From Dugong dugon (lineage: Eukaryota; Chordata; Mammalia; Sirenia; Dugongidae), in NCBI GenBank assembly GCA_030035585.1, contig CM057464.1, positions 28,971,465 to 29,035,464 of the forward strand: 64,000 bases of DNA, in the 5' to 3' direction. Of the stretch, positions 11,263 to 23,158 are shown in pieces. The position numbers were made by a program, and so were the translations under genes. Numbering within the stretch: position 1 is the first letter of the stretch; each line of letters starts with the position of its first letter. The notes beneath the pieces are model-generated. The model did no database searches and was not told the DNA's origin. It worked only from the letters and a program-made list of their open reading frames with translations.

Positions 11263-13110
11263 TTCCTACTCATTCTATAAAAATATTTACAGAGGCTTCT
11301 AAGAACATATACAATTAAAAATTATGAATAACAAAAATAAGTTAAGACAAGGGAAGATACAAACCAGAGAAGAATATCAAGACCAGTGAGAGTAAAAAGA
11401 TACTATATAAATATATAAATACAGATAAAGATTACTATATCTATTATGAGTGACTTTATTGCTCTCTAGAAGTATTACATGCTAGTTTGCTTTGTCTTCC
11501 TTACATGGATTAATTAAGTGTTCAATATACTGGGAACTTAGTAGTATGTAGTTCTATTATATATAGAGGATAAAGAAATATGTAGCAAAACCACCCACCA
11601 CTGACCTCAAAGCAGGATATTCCCAATTCCTTGTATTCTCCCATAGGATAGATGAAGTTCCTTGGTGATGAATATGAAACAATTGCTGTCAGGCTTGAGT
11701 TGAGTCTCATAGCATCATATGAAGGCAGGTTGTACTCCATAACTTTCTCTCTTCTGCTTATCCCTTGAAGCTTCTCCATCAGGTTAGGGCCCACCTCTCT
11801 CAAGGCAGTAATCTCTGACATCCACTATGATGAATGGCAACTTTTCTATTTTATTTTGCTTGGGAAGACCAAATTTAGTTAGAAATGCAAAACATTCTTG
11901 GGGTCAGGTTCCACTGACCAGTACAAAATTATGTGTAATCCACTGATAATTTACCACTTACAGGAAAACATTCTTAAACATGTAAATGAAAACACTCGGC
12001 ATACTTTTCACTTTATTTTTCTCAAGGTGAGGTCTTAGTCTATAAGAATTCCCCATATGCAGTTCTATATAGTTATTAAAGTTTAGCTAAAAATTGGATC
12101 TTGAAGACTTAGTAAGATCCAAGTGGTCTAGCTAAAGCAACGTTCAACCCTAAAGTAGATTTTGCAGAAATGAAGGACTGATTGCCTGTCCTTCATCTTC
12201 CATAAATACAACTCCTGAAAATAGGCCTTTGATAGGAAGTGAGCATCAGTAGAGACTGATGTTATGTTAATTGGCAAGAGCTTGAAGTACAGGAGTTCAT
12301 GGTATATACTGGGGGTGAATCTAGCAGGTACTTGGGAACTCAAATGAGCAAGTGTCCTATATATGGCTAGTTAGGAATTTTAAGAACTATATAAATTCCT
12401 AAGTTGGTTCATTTACCCACAATGAGATTTAATGTTATTTGACTCATCTCCTCTTATAATGTGAATATCTTTATTCCTGTTCTTCCTAAAGTATTAGCAC
12501 AGGTATACTTTAAGCAAAAGAAATACATGAAAACCCAGCTTTGTATGAGTTGTACATTAGAAATTAATAATTAACTTTACAAAAGAATTCTTATATAGTG
12601 ACTCATAATTCAATTTACTGTGTAATACTTTGTTACATGTTACATGTCTTATGCAAAGTGAGAGATGATTATAGGAAAACATCGGGGAACACACGACAAA
12701 TACGCAATAAGCAATTGACATTTATTGAGCTTTTACTATATTCTAGATAGTATTGGAAACATTTCACAAGATAATATTGTGAAATAAGATGTAGTTCCAG
12801 AAGTATTTTTTTCTCTTTTTTACAGCATAAAAGGTGGACTGTAGGGTAGGGGACCAGGGGCTCCTGTTCTGTTGTCCCCCAGGTTGGTGGCCCTGGTGGG
12901 GTTGTGGAACCTCCAAGACTCCATAGAGCTGAGTTTGTAAACCATCGAATTCTAATCTCACCATCCTCAATTTTCAGGCTAGTAGGGGAAAGACGTTGTA
13001 AATGAGACAACGTGAATAATAACATGGAAGAAGTCTGAGTGGCAGGGACAGTAGTTGCATTTGAAGAAATGCTGCCTCTGCATTTTGATTTCCTTCCCTG
13101 CTCTTACCAA

Positions 13111-13452
13111 GTTGTTGTTGGTAGCTACTGTGGAGTCAGCCCCAACTTATGGCAACCCCATGCACAATGGAATGAAACGCTGCCTGGTCCTGCATATCCC
13201 CATGATCAATTGTGGATTGGACCATTGTGATCCATAAGGTTTCATTGGCTAATTTTCAGAAGTAGATCACCAGACCTTTCCTCCTAGTCTGTCTTAGTCT
13301 GAACACTCTGCTAAAACCTGTTCAGCATCAGAGCAACACACAAGCCTCCAATGACAGATGGGTGGTGGCTGCACTTGAGGTACATTGGCCGGAAATTAAA
13401 CTTGGGTCTCTGGAGTGGAAGGAGAAAATTCTACCACTGAACCCCCAATGCC
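13111..13452 (-). mobile_element. tRNA-Gly-headed SINE with RTE-like body and tail
   Basis: On the minus strand the element begins with a tRNA-Gly-like head (GGTTCAGTGGTAGAATTTTC), followed by a B-box-like segment (the complement of AAATTAAACTTGGG). Its body contains the complement of TTCAGCATCAGAGCAACACA, and its tail the complement of GTCAGCCCCAACTTATGGCA followed by an (AAC)n end. Same family as the copies at 16001 and 62281. Confidence 0.85.
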
Positions 13453-13927
13453 CCCTTCTCTGATCAAGTATGGTATCATATTTGTAAGGAAATTGTGAAT
13501 TCTAGAGAAAACTAAAATTAGAAGAGAATCAGGTATGGGGCTAGATTAAGGGAACATGCGGGTGGAACTGCTGCATTTTTCTCTTCCCTTTTCTTTGAAA
13601 ATGCTAAAATGAAAAGTACAGATATGCTGTTGGAAAGGAAAACTCAAAAAAAAAAAATTGAGAAAAATAAAGATCACAGTATAAAAAATGAGTATGTGTC
13701 CCTAAAGCACATACTGGTTTATGATCCCAGAAAGGGATTCTGTAAAAGGGAAGTGTTGAGAATGGCAAGTCCACCAGGCAATGACAGACTAAAAATTAAA
13801 GGGAACCCAGGAACTGTTTCTGGTTGAATATTTATATGATTAAATGGAATATTGAGTAATTTTGTTCCCATAAGTTTTATTTTCTTTGGAGTCTAAAGTG
13901 TCTTTGTTTTGATTTCTTTCCCTCCAG

Positions 13928-14032
13928 GCTGACCTAGACCCTCAAAGACCGCCAAGGCCAGAAGTAAAAATCACTAGTCCACAGGAAAATGATAACAACG
14001 AACAAAACAAAGACTATGCTGTTGTGGCATAG
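13928..14032 (+). CDS. DCDC2: DCDC2 last coding exon (C-terminus and stop)
   Basis: The acceptor is TTTCTTTCCCTCCAG (AG 13926-13927), preceded by a strong pyrimidine tract. The exon continues in phase 0 with ADLDPQRPPRPEVKITSP and ends NKDYAVVA at TAG 14030-14032, giving 34 residues. Joined to the previous exon it gives the DEADLDPQRPP junction. This matches human DCDC2 as I recall it, where the terminus is KDYAAVA. The proline-rich then Asn/Gln-rich end is unstructured by appearance. The reading frame is intact across both exons, so the gene is expected to be functional here. Confidence 0.95.
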   Translation, partial: ADLDPQRPPRPEVKITSPQENDNNEQNKDYAVVA

Positions 14033-16000
14033 ATGGATTTCAAAAAGAGAATATACAGATTATAAGAGAAATGAAGGGTTATAATACTAGAACAATAAGC
14101 ATACAGTTATTGCTAAACATAATATGACAATATGACTGAATACTACCTATTGAATTTTAAAATTAGTGGCTGAAAGGAGAGACTAGATAACCTTTAATAG
14201 CTGCTAAAGGAAAATGACTTATTTTTATAGTGTGTTTTTAAAAGTCGTTTAAAAAAATTAAATAAGGGACTGAGGGGAATTCGCAGGGGAAGACAATTGG
14301 CCCCTTTGTAAAGGATGAAGAGAATAGGACCACTCCTATTGTATACTTTCTTGTAAATTTAGAAGTGAGATTATTGCGTAGATGGCAGCTTATTTTAAAG
14401 CCATCTGTGAAGGCATAGAATTTTAAAGAAATAATATTAGGAAAACGTAATATTTTCTTAAAGCAATAAACTCTTCAATGAACAAATTGCAATTTAGTTT
14501 CAGAGATAAGTTTGGAGATGGCAAGAGATTAAAATGTTTCCACCACTTGTTGATATTCTTTTCTTTCTTCCTCCTTAGCCCAAATCCACCTTAAACAAAC
14601 TGAAAAGACAGTGCAGGGGATTCATTTCGGAAGGAGGAGAAACCTTCATTCAGAGTGTTAATGATTACTGCTGTCAGGTCCCTCCCTTAAATGCTTTTGA
14701 GTTTAATACTCAAGGCTTTAATGGCATACACTCAGGAAGGAATTATAAAGGAACACCAAATTATGTGATGTAGCCTGACTGGCTGGTTTGCAAATTCACA
14801 TATCCTATGGCTTTTCAGTGATCCGGTCTACTTTAACCAGTAATATCCCTTCCTTCTCCCTCATGTTATTGTTATCAGAAAACTCGATCTTGGTCACTAC
14901 AAAATTGAATTCCCCCCAGGTGTTCCCCCCCCCCAAAAAAAAAAACAGAGGACAGTGTAATAGGAAGAAAAAATGTAGGTTACGTGAAGTTTTTCGCTGC
15001 TCAATTTCACTTGCTTTCTGGTTTATTTCCATTAGGATAGTTTTGTCCATATTTTTGCTCCAAGGGATATCAGCAAATATTTATTTTCATGGTTGGTTGA
15101 AGTGAGATGAAATCTCCAAGTAGATTGCTTTCTATATAATCATAAGCTGTTTGTGAGAAATTGTTGAAAAAAGTTTAAAAATTGTCATAATGAAACCAGT
15201 TCCTGATCACACATTTTCTGCACTGATTAAGTTGCTGTTGCCTTGTTAGGTATTATCAGGAAAAATATAATTCATTAGTTTTTTTGAATTCTTAAGAGAT
15301 GATGCTGTTCTTCCTTAAATATAGAAATAATTTATTTGTCTCATATTAAAGAATATTCTTGTTATTATAAAGAGGCTGTACATTTTGAAATTTTAACTTC
15401 TCGTGTTTTCATGATTCATTATTAGTCTGAAGTTTAAAAGCTTTTTTCTCTCCAGGTTTTATAACCAACCATAGGCTCAAAGTAGTTGGTAGTTATATAA
15501 AGCACTTAATAATGCTATAGAAAACGGATGTATTTTCCTTAGAAGCTATTTTAATATTTTCCACAAATAGGAAGTATAAGTGGAGATGATAATGTTACAG
15601 TGTTAGAAAGAGATAATGATATAGAGTATATTAATCTGGAAAGATTAATTGTAAATGGGGTACTATATTTCTAGCATGAAATATAGATTGTGCTTTATAC
15701 TAGTTGGTGTACTTTTTGAAATGGGATTATATAAATTGTGGACTACAGGTAACAATCTTGTATTGCTAGAGAAATAGGTCAACTGGTTTATTAATGTTAA
15801 ATTCCCATGCCATTACTGGATCTGAGGTTACTAATTTTAATAGCTTATAAAAATAAGGCAATAAATATAAGAAGTTATAACTAATTATCAAGATGATTCT
15901 CTTTTCCTTTATTTATTTATTTATTTTACACAGGAAATGAATTTAATAAAATATACTAGGTAGCTCATAGAATCTCTGGAGAATTACCCAACTCTAGTGA
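14033..16000 (+). other. DCDC2 3'UTR and flank; 3' end not determined
   Basis: Non-coding sequence directly after the DCDC2 stop. The first AATAAA is at 14465-14470; others occur further on (for example near 15946). No strong downstream GU-rich element decides which is used. It also contains a C-run followed by an A-run (about 14927-14945) and a TTTA repeat (15909-15928). No mobile element was recognised up to 16000. Confidence 0.6.
14465..14470 (+). terminator. Candidate DCDC2 poly(A) signal AATAAA
   Basis: First canonical hexamer after the stop, 433 bases downstream. No clear GU-rich downstream element, so its use is uncertain. Confidence 0.3.
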
Positions 16001-16354
16001 GGGCAATTGGTGGTTCAGTGGTAGAATTCTCTCCTTCCACACAGGAGACCAGGGTTCAATTCCTGGCCAATGGGCCTCATGCACAGTTACCACTTGTCCG
16101 TCAGTGAAGGCTTGCATGTTGCTATGATGCTGAACAGGTTTCAGTGGCGCTTCCAGACTAAGATGGAGTAGGAAGAAAGGTCTGGCCATTCACTTGCAAA
16201 AATCAGCCAATGAGAACCTTATAGATCACAGCAGCCTGGTCCACAACTGATCATGGGGATGACATAGGAGTGGGTGGCATTGTTTGTTCCATTGTGCATG
16301 GGGTCACCATCAATTGGTGGCTGACTCCAAGGCAGCTAACAACAACAACAACAA
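16001..16354 (+). mobile_element. tRNA-Gly-headed SINE, full length
   Basis: The head GGTTCAGTGGTAGAATTCTC resembles a mammalian tRNA-Gly gene. The A box is TGGTTCAGTGG at 16011-16021 and the B box GGTTCAATTCC at 16053-16063. The body (GCTTGCATGTTGCTATGATG, then CTTCCAGACTAAG) matches the 5' region of the RTE copy at 36877. The tail (GTTCCATTGTGCATGGGG) matches the RTE 3' end, and it ends in an (AAC)n tract at 16331-16352. It has decayed from tRNA identity and is not a tRNA gene. Confidence 0.92.
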
Positions 16355-16870
16355 TAGGGACCTCACTGCTTGTACCATGAAATTCTTCTGCCTGGAATTG
16401 CACCACCAGCACTTCCTCCTTCTGTCTCTGAGACTTGGATGAGTCTGTCATACTCCCTCACCTCAGTCAGAAAGTGGATTCTGTGCAGCTTCTGCATCCT
16501 TAGGTTGTTCTCTTGCAAAGTGAATTATTGCATGTGTGCATCTGAATGGTGGAGCCCAGTCACATGCTGACAGTAAGAAAGTGAGTTCCAGCTTCTAACT
16601 CGGGAGGTGGTGCTCACATTGCAGGAAGAGCCCCAAACACAGGAAGTCTGTTCAATAGATGGTGGCACCACAGACATGGCAAAGGTTGACTAAGAGGCTG
16701 TTGGCTTCCTTGGGCCCTTATGCCTAGGATTTGGGGAAACTGACTCTGAGTGGACAGTTGTGATAGGGCCATGTCCATCCGGGTCCAACAGTCCCTCACT
16801 GTAAAGCATGATCACCAGGACATAGGTCTCAGCACAGTTGTGCTTTTTCTGTTACAAATTTAGAGTTCCC
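16355..16870. other. Unassigned non-coding DNA
   Basis: No gene or repeat family recognised. Short open frames on both strands lack start context, splice sites or recognisable domains. Confidence 0.5.
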
Positions 16871-16883
16871 TTTTAAACTAATG

Positions 16884-17073
16884 GGGTGTTGTCGGGTCAC
16901 CGTGCAAACAGTTAATGTGCTTAGTTGCTTAGGTCTACCCAGAGGCACTTTAGAAGGAGACCTAGCTATCTCCTTCTGAAAAAAACAGCCATTGACAACC
17001 CTACGGAGTACAGTTCTACTGTGACACCTGAGGTCACCATGAGCCAGAATCAACTCAATGGCAACTGGTGGTG
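16884..17073 (+). mobile_element. Afrotherian SINE with target-site duplication
   Basis: Head GTGCAAACAGTTAATGTGCT, tail ACGGAGTACAGTTCTACTG and CACCATGAGCCAGAATCAAC. It is flanked by TTTAAACTAATG at 16872-16883 and 17075-17086. Confidence 0.85.
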
Positions 17074-17154
17074 GTTTAAACTAATGTAGTTAAAAGAGAG
17101 ACAGGAACACGTTTCTTCAAGCCCCAACCAAATGGATGGTTGTCAAGGTTAAAT

Positions 17155-19930
17155 CCTCTGTTCCACTTAATTTTCTGTGCTGAGTCATTTTTCTTTATGT
17201 ATTTTCTTTTCATCTTTTTCGTTGTTGTTGATTTTGTGTGTGCTGAGTCTTTATATTTTTCTAGTTTTTTATTTTGACTTGTAGGATTGTTAGTTTCTTT
17301 TGTGGTTACCTTAATATTTACCCCTATTTTTCTAACTTTATACCAGTCTTTTATTTCTTTCTATCACCTTGACTTCCTCTGCATATGAAACATCTATGTC
17401 TACATTTTTTAAGTCCCTCTTTTTTGTTTTAGTGTTGTCATCTTTTACGTATTGACACCTGTTTCTCTATTTTCAGTGTTTTAGCTTTGATTTACTTTTG
17501 TGACTTCCCTATCTGCATTGATATCTGGTTGCTCTATCCTGTGTTCTACTCTTGGGTTGTTATCTGATGTTACTATTTTCTAACCAGAGGACTCCCCATT
17601 TAATATTTCTTGTAATTTTGGTTTGGTTTTTGCAAATTCCCTACATTTCTGTTTATCTGGAAATGCCCTAATTTCGCTATCATATTTGAGAGACAGTTTT
17701 GCTGGATATGTAATTCTTGGCTGGCATTTTTTTTTTTTTCCTTCAAGGCTTTATATATGTCATCCCATTGCCTTCTTGCCTGCATGATTTCTGCTGAGTA
17801 GTCCGAGCTTCTTCTTATTGACTCTCCTTTGTAGATGACTTTTCATTTATCCCTTGCTACTCTTCAAATTCTCTTTGTCTTTGGTTTTGGCAAGTTTGAT
17901 TGTAATATGTCTTGGTGACTTTCTTTTGGGATCTACCTTATGTAGGGTTAGATGAGCATCTTAGATAGATATCTTGTTATCTTTCACGATATCAGGAAGT
18001 GTTCTGCCAACAAATCTTCAACAATTCTTTCTGTATTTTCTGTTATCCCCCCCTATTCTGGTACTCCAATCACTCATAGGTTATTCCTGTTGATAGAGTC
18101 CCACATAATTCTTAGGGTTTCTTCATTTTTTAAAATCCTTTTATCTGATTTTTCCTCAAATAAGTTGGTGTCAAGTGCTTTATCTTCACTCTCACTAATT
18201 CTGACTTCCATTGCCTCAGTTGTGCTCCTCTGACTTTCTACTGAGTTGTCTAATTCTGAAATTTTATTGTTAATCTTCTGGATTTCTGATTGCTGTCTCT
18301 CTCTGAATTCTTGCAGCCTGTTAAATTTGTCATTATGCTCTTCTCTAATCTTTTTAATTTCCTCTATTGCATGTTCTGCATTTTGCTTAATTTCCTTCCT
18401 AATTTCTTGAAGAGTTCTGTATATTAATCTTTTGTATTCTGTCTCCAGTAATTCCAAGAAATTTTCCTCCTCTGGAAAATGTCTAGATTTTTTATTTTGG
18501 GAGCTTGCTGAAGCCATCATGGATTGCCTCTTTATGTAATTTGATGTTGACTGTTGTCTCTGAGCCATCAATAGTTACTATATTTATTTATGTTTGCTTA
18601 CTGTGCCCTAGCTTCTTGTTTTGTTTTGATATGCCCAAATAGGCTGCTGGTATGAGCTAGTTTGATTACTGGCACCTTTGAAGCTCTAATGTCCTTTCAC
18701 CAGGTGGTTAGATCTGTTACTAGATATGTGAGCTCAGGAGTCTGCCCAATCCTCCTGTATGGATTCAGCTCAGGTGCCCAGGTAGATAGCCACCAAGTGT
18801 GTGATGCGGGCTCTCACCTACAGTCCTAGACGGGCCTGGGTGATTGGGGTAGGCACAGGCATCTGGCTGCAGCAGGAGGACACACTCTGAGCAAGGCGGG
18901 GTGCTGACGGCCACCCCCAAGTGTCCAGGAGGAAGGCGTGTCCCTGTTCCCTACAGTGTGTAGGTGGGTGGGTTTTGCAGCTGGACTATAAGCACCCAAT
19001 GCTGTTGGCAGTAAGGACTGGGGGGCACCTATTATTCATGGGCCCCTCTTGCAGGTGGCTAGGTGGCATGGGTGGAGCCACCAGTCCTCAGCCCCCTGAT
19101 GTGGGTAGGTGAATACCCTGCTTAACGGGCAGAGCCGTGTCAGATGTCAAGGACCTGCCACTTCACAGCTGAAACAGTTGAAGTTAGAGTTCCCATATAT
19201 ACCGTGTTGTACTGTGGTAATGAGGGCCTATGCTGTTGAGATGAGCCCACACAAGTCTATGCAGGAGGAAAGTCACTCAAAGTCTGTGGATCCCTTATGC
19301 CTGTGCCTAGGCAAAGGAGCTGTGCCTACCTTGGGTTCCTGGCTTAGGGGAGCCCGCAGTTTATTTTTTCCCGTTTGTTAATTTGTTCATTCTCCAAGGC
19401 AGGGAGAATGGCTCCAGGTGTGTAATGGATCCTGCTTCCAGCCCAGGGGACTTGGCAATTGCTGAAGCCTGTCCGGGACCCAGTACAGAGCAGGGAGCAG
19501 GGAGGTGAATGGGAGAGCTTTTCCCTAAGGGGGGTGTTTTTGATCCACATGGTAAGCCGTATGCAAGTACTTATCTTTCGTGGAGAGCTGCTTCTCACTG
19601 GTTCTGGGTGGCTGTGTAGAGTCTCTGGTGCTGTGTCTCTCCCGGGGTGGAAAACACGCCTTCCGAGCACGGCTGCTTGCCTGCCTCACTGCTCACCCAT
19701 GAGCTGCTCAGGCCTGAAGGGCTCAGGCTTTCGCTGGGTCAGGTCTGGCAACTCCTCACTGCTTCGGAACCATCTCTCCTTCCCCCTGCCACTCAGTCTG
19801 GTTCCTCAACTCTGCCTTTGATGTTCAGGGCTCCCAGATTGCCATATATAATCAAATCACTTGTTTTTTTGTGTCTTTGTTGTAAGAGAGTCCACCGGAA
19901 GCGTCTGACTACTCCACCATCTTGGCCTCG
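17155..19930 (-). mobile_element. L1 LINE, lineage II, lacking ORF2 and 3'UTR
   Basis: On the minus strand it starts with a complete-looking L1 5' end (complement of CCACCATCTTGG at 19914-19925, a YY1-type motif), then a GC-rich 5'UTR and a broken ORF1 (18571 down to about 17600). The ORF1-ORF2 spacer follows to about 17155, where homology stops. There is no ORF2, 3'UTR or poly(A). The spacer end overlaps in sequence with the 5'-truncated L1 at 23.1-28.2 kb. Losing the 3' part is unusual for a LINE insertion, so a later deletion or recombination is likely. Confidence 0.88.
17600..18571 (-). pseudogene. Broken L1 ORF1, lineage II
   Basis: Begins MMAQRQQSTSNYIKRQ, sister to the ORF1 at 58280. 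The first 165 codons (18571-18074) cover the coiled coil and the start of the RRM (ending MWDSINRNN). The C-terminal piece with MQARRQWDDIYK lies at 17785-17600 and is frameshifted relative to the first. Confidence 0.88.
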
Positions 19931-20524
19931 CCTCTCCTCTTTTCCTTTAATAAAAAGTTTTTCACTCTCCTTTCTTTAGTAAAGATATTCTTTCTTTCTC
20001 ATTTTTCCTTCTAATCCTTTCTCATTTTACTATAAAGTTAAAGTTTTAGGGAACTGTTTTAGAGTCATTTCCATGATACATACATTAAATATTTTACATG
20101 AAAAGCAATGTTTGGTTTCTCGATCAGCATCAAGAAGATAATAGGCCACCGTAACTATATCACAAAGTTGAAAAGATGAGGGCATATTCTTCTGTTGTAT
20201 GTGTGTGTTTTCCCAGTCGTCAACAAGATATAACTGTAACCTACCTTGAGGGGTTGGATAACAACTAATCACTTTGAAACATATTGTGTACATGTATTAC
20301 TAAAAAATAAATAAGATATGAAATCTAACCAAGAAGAAATCATTCACAAAGAATTAACACTTGGACATCACTTTGGCGATGACTTTAACATGAATGATGA
20401 AAGTTAATTCTCTCCCCAGATGTGGAAGTTTTCTCCAGGGAATGGTGTTCTCCATGACAGACATAAGGGGACTTTCTCACAGATTTGGGGGCCATTTATG
20501 TGAATGGGCCATAAGTGATCTTTT
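19931..20524. other. Unassigned intergenic DNA
   Basis: No gene or known repeat recognised between two L1-derived segments. Confidence 0.5.
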
Positions 20525-20910
20525 CCCCCCCTCATTCAACAATTTATACACAAATTGTTTTGTGGCATTGGTTGCAATACCTGTGATGTTGTCAACATGC
20601 TCCCCTTTTCCACCCCAGTTTCCCCATTTCCATTCATCCCTTTTTCCTGTCCCTTCCTGCCTTCTCTTTGCTTTTGGGCAGGTGTTGCCCATTTGGTCTC
20701 ATTTACATGATTGAGCTAAGACCCATGCTCCTCACTTGTGTTATTGTTTGTTTTATAGACCTGTGTAATCTTTGATTGAAGGGTGAACTTTGGCAGTAAC
20801 TTCAGTTTTGAATTAAAAGGGTGTCTGGAGGCCATGGTCTCGGGGTTCCTCTAGTCTCTGTCAGACCAGTAATTCTGGTCTGTTTTTGTGAATTTGGAAG
20901 AAGAGATCTT
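20525..20910 (-). mobile_element. L1 3'UTR fragment
   Basis: Complement-strand L1 3'UTR: ATTTATACACAAATTG, TCAACATGCTCCCCTTTTCC, CCCCATTTCCATTCATCC and AGGGTGTCTGGAGGCCATGG align with the 3'UTR of the L1s starting at 23160 and 52060. Severely 5'-truncated. Confidence 0.8.
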
Positions 20911-23141
20911 GGATAGACTTCATGCATTGCTTTATAGAGAGATGCTATGAACAGCTTTTATGTAATAACCAATAAAATGCTTTAAAATGTTAGTTCTCTG
21001 TGATGCAGTATACATATATTTCATAGTTGTAATTTTATGTAACTATTTTCCTAAGCTTAATTGTATTATAACCACTGGTTTGTTAGTGGAATTGAGCATT
21101 TAGGAGTTTGTCAGAGCAAATAAGGAAGGTTTTACCTATAGTCACTTTCATGCTAAAGACATTTCCCCTGGTTTAGTTTCCATGAAAATAGCTTGTGATT
21201 ATTGCCTATGGATTTTCAGTAATGTGATTATCACCTATGGATATTCAGTAATAAAATATAATATTTCCATGATGTGACTTTTTACTCGTTTTTCTCTAAG
21301 ACCATAGGAGGACTTGTTACTTATTAAATTTTTTTCATATATTTTTTATTTTTCTTCTCATACTGGTAATATTAGAATGCCAGATTCATAAGAAGAGTAT
21401 GATACTATCATGCCTCGTGTTTTATTCTGAAAGTTTTACTTCCTGCCATGGTTATTTAAAGAGCGGACCATCCCATATAAATGTGGTGGTTGTGGAGTCA
21501 GTCCAGTATCCATAGAATAGAGTGTGAACCCATACTAATATGAAATTATTCATGCTAATGCTTCCAATTTATAGTCCATAAACCAGCATCCTCAAAATTT
21601 ACATGGAAGTGACCTACCTAATACACAAAGGGTGAAGTTCAATCACCCTCAAAAAATCTGTGTGTTTAAAATTGGGGCCACAGAACAACAGGAAGACTTC
21701 ATGTTATTAACTGACTCTCCTAAATAAGTAGGTTTACTCTTTCATTGTTCTGCTCAGTAAGTAGCAAAAGCAAGGAAAAAAAAATAGATTAAATGCTAAA
21801 CAAAAAGCATCACATCTGAAACTGTTGCAAATCTTAACAGAAATTTACATAAATATTATATATATATATAATCATACAGATGGGCTTGCATACTTTAAAA
21901 CATTATGAAAAGGCCTCAACAGGCACAGCTTTATTAATAGACTAAGGCTCTTGGGTGAAGGTGAGAGAAGCAATGCATCCAAACATGTGGAGAGGAAATG
22001 CTAAGAAATTATGTATATCATGGTGCTTTAAAACTTGATTCCCTGGGACTTTAACAGAGACTTGCAATACTTTTTGAAATAAAAAATCTGTCAGAATTTT
22101 AATGAAGAATTTATTCTAGGGATAGGCGTTAAATACATTAGGTTTTTTTTTTTTTTAATATGAGAATCTATAGGATATGTATTTCCTAAAATAAATACAG
22201 AGTAGAGATTTTTGTCATCAGCCTTAAGTACCATATACTTTAGGTGCAGAGTGTTTCATACCAACATAGGCTCAGTCGAAAGATTTTTATTACTGTCTGT
22301 GAATGTGTATGTATGATTTACATGAATGTATCCAGGACTCCTTTTGGTACCAAACAGCCAACTGCACTAAAAATAAAAGGCTGACTTATTAGTCCAGTAG
22401 TTTAATGTTCAAATTCAGTGCAGAAGCTCATTAGCATCCTTGTGTGAATGTAATGTCCTCTTGGAATGGAACTTTTTTTTTTTTTAAGTAGTCTGCTTTT
22501 CAGAGGCAATGAGTACATACAGTTTTTTGTTATTGTTTTTTATAAATACCATAAGATTTTTGCCTTTGTTCAAATCTACTGGTATGTAGATGGGCCTGAT
22601 TTTTGTTCTTACCGCATGAAATTTGTGTGTCTCCTACCAGAATGTCTGAGTGAGTCAGATGGAGAATGCAAGAGTGTTCCCATATGTTTGAGGAAAAAAT
22701 ATATTGTTTTTGATAACATATAACTCCCTATAGGAGATGGTGAATTGAAAAAATTAAAAAGTATCTGGATAACCATAAAGCATTTATATAGTCAGGAGTA
22801 ACTAATGCACCTTCATCGACTTAAGCCAACAACAACTTAGCCTGAGTCTATGAATGGGACCAAATAAATTCCACCAAATAGTTCCATCAGTTTGAACCAT
22901 ATACCTTAATGGAGTGTTTCAGTTATTGTCACGTATGTAATGACATACGAAGAGAGAATGACTGTAGTCAATTTTAGAAGTTTGGAGAAAGCCTCTCTAT
23001 ATTGTTTTCTGCTCAATATTTTTCCTGTGCCTTAAACCTTTAATATGTACAATGGTAATGGGCAATTATTAATGTAAGTAAAGATTACGTTGAGCTCATC
23101 ATTTTATATGGTTTATTTTGTTTAGAACTTACTTCTGTAAG
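20911..23141. other. Unassigned intergenic DNA
   Basis: No exon or interspersed repeat recognised. It includes an AATAAA at about 20970 (CCAATAAAATGC), a TA run at 21857-21872, and T/A-rich sequence. Confidence 0.5.
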
Positions 23142-23158
23142 AAAAATTACTTGTTCTT
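23142..23158. repeat. Target-site duplication, left copy
   Basis: AAAAATTACTTGTTCTT, repeated at the other end of the L1 (28184-28200). Confidence 0.85.

Larger units (their letters stand above)
11013..13110 (+). other. DCDC2 intron between the last two coding exons (first part)
   Basis: Intron beginning with GTATTT. Just inside it is an alternating purine-pyrimidine stretch (11038-11102, rich in TGTGCACGTGCGTG-like steps) and an ATCC repeat (11236-11262). A weak MIR-like phrase (CATTTATTGAGC) lies near 12719. The rest is unassigned. The open frames in 12.7-13.2 kb are not supported as exons. Confidence 0.7.

Noticed and set aside
12669-13237. Overlapping open frames on both strands between the DCDC2 exons as a possible alternative exon or gene
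   Set aside because: Half of it is the tRNA-Gly-headed SINE. The rest lacks splice sites or known similarity.
16001-16075. Possible tRNA-Gly gene
   Set aside because: The A and B boxes are present, but the cloverleaf positions are eroded and the sequence runs directly into the SINE body and (AAC)n tail. It is a SINE head.
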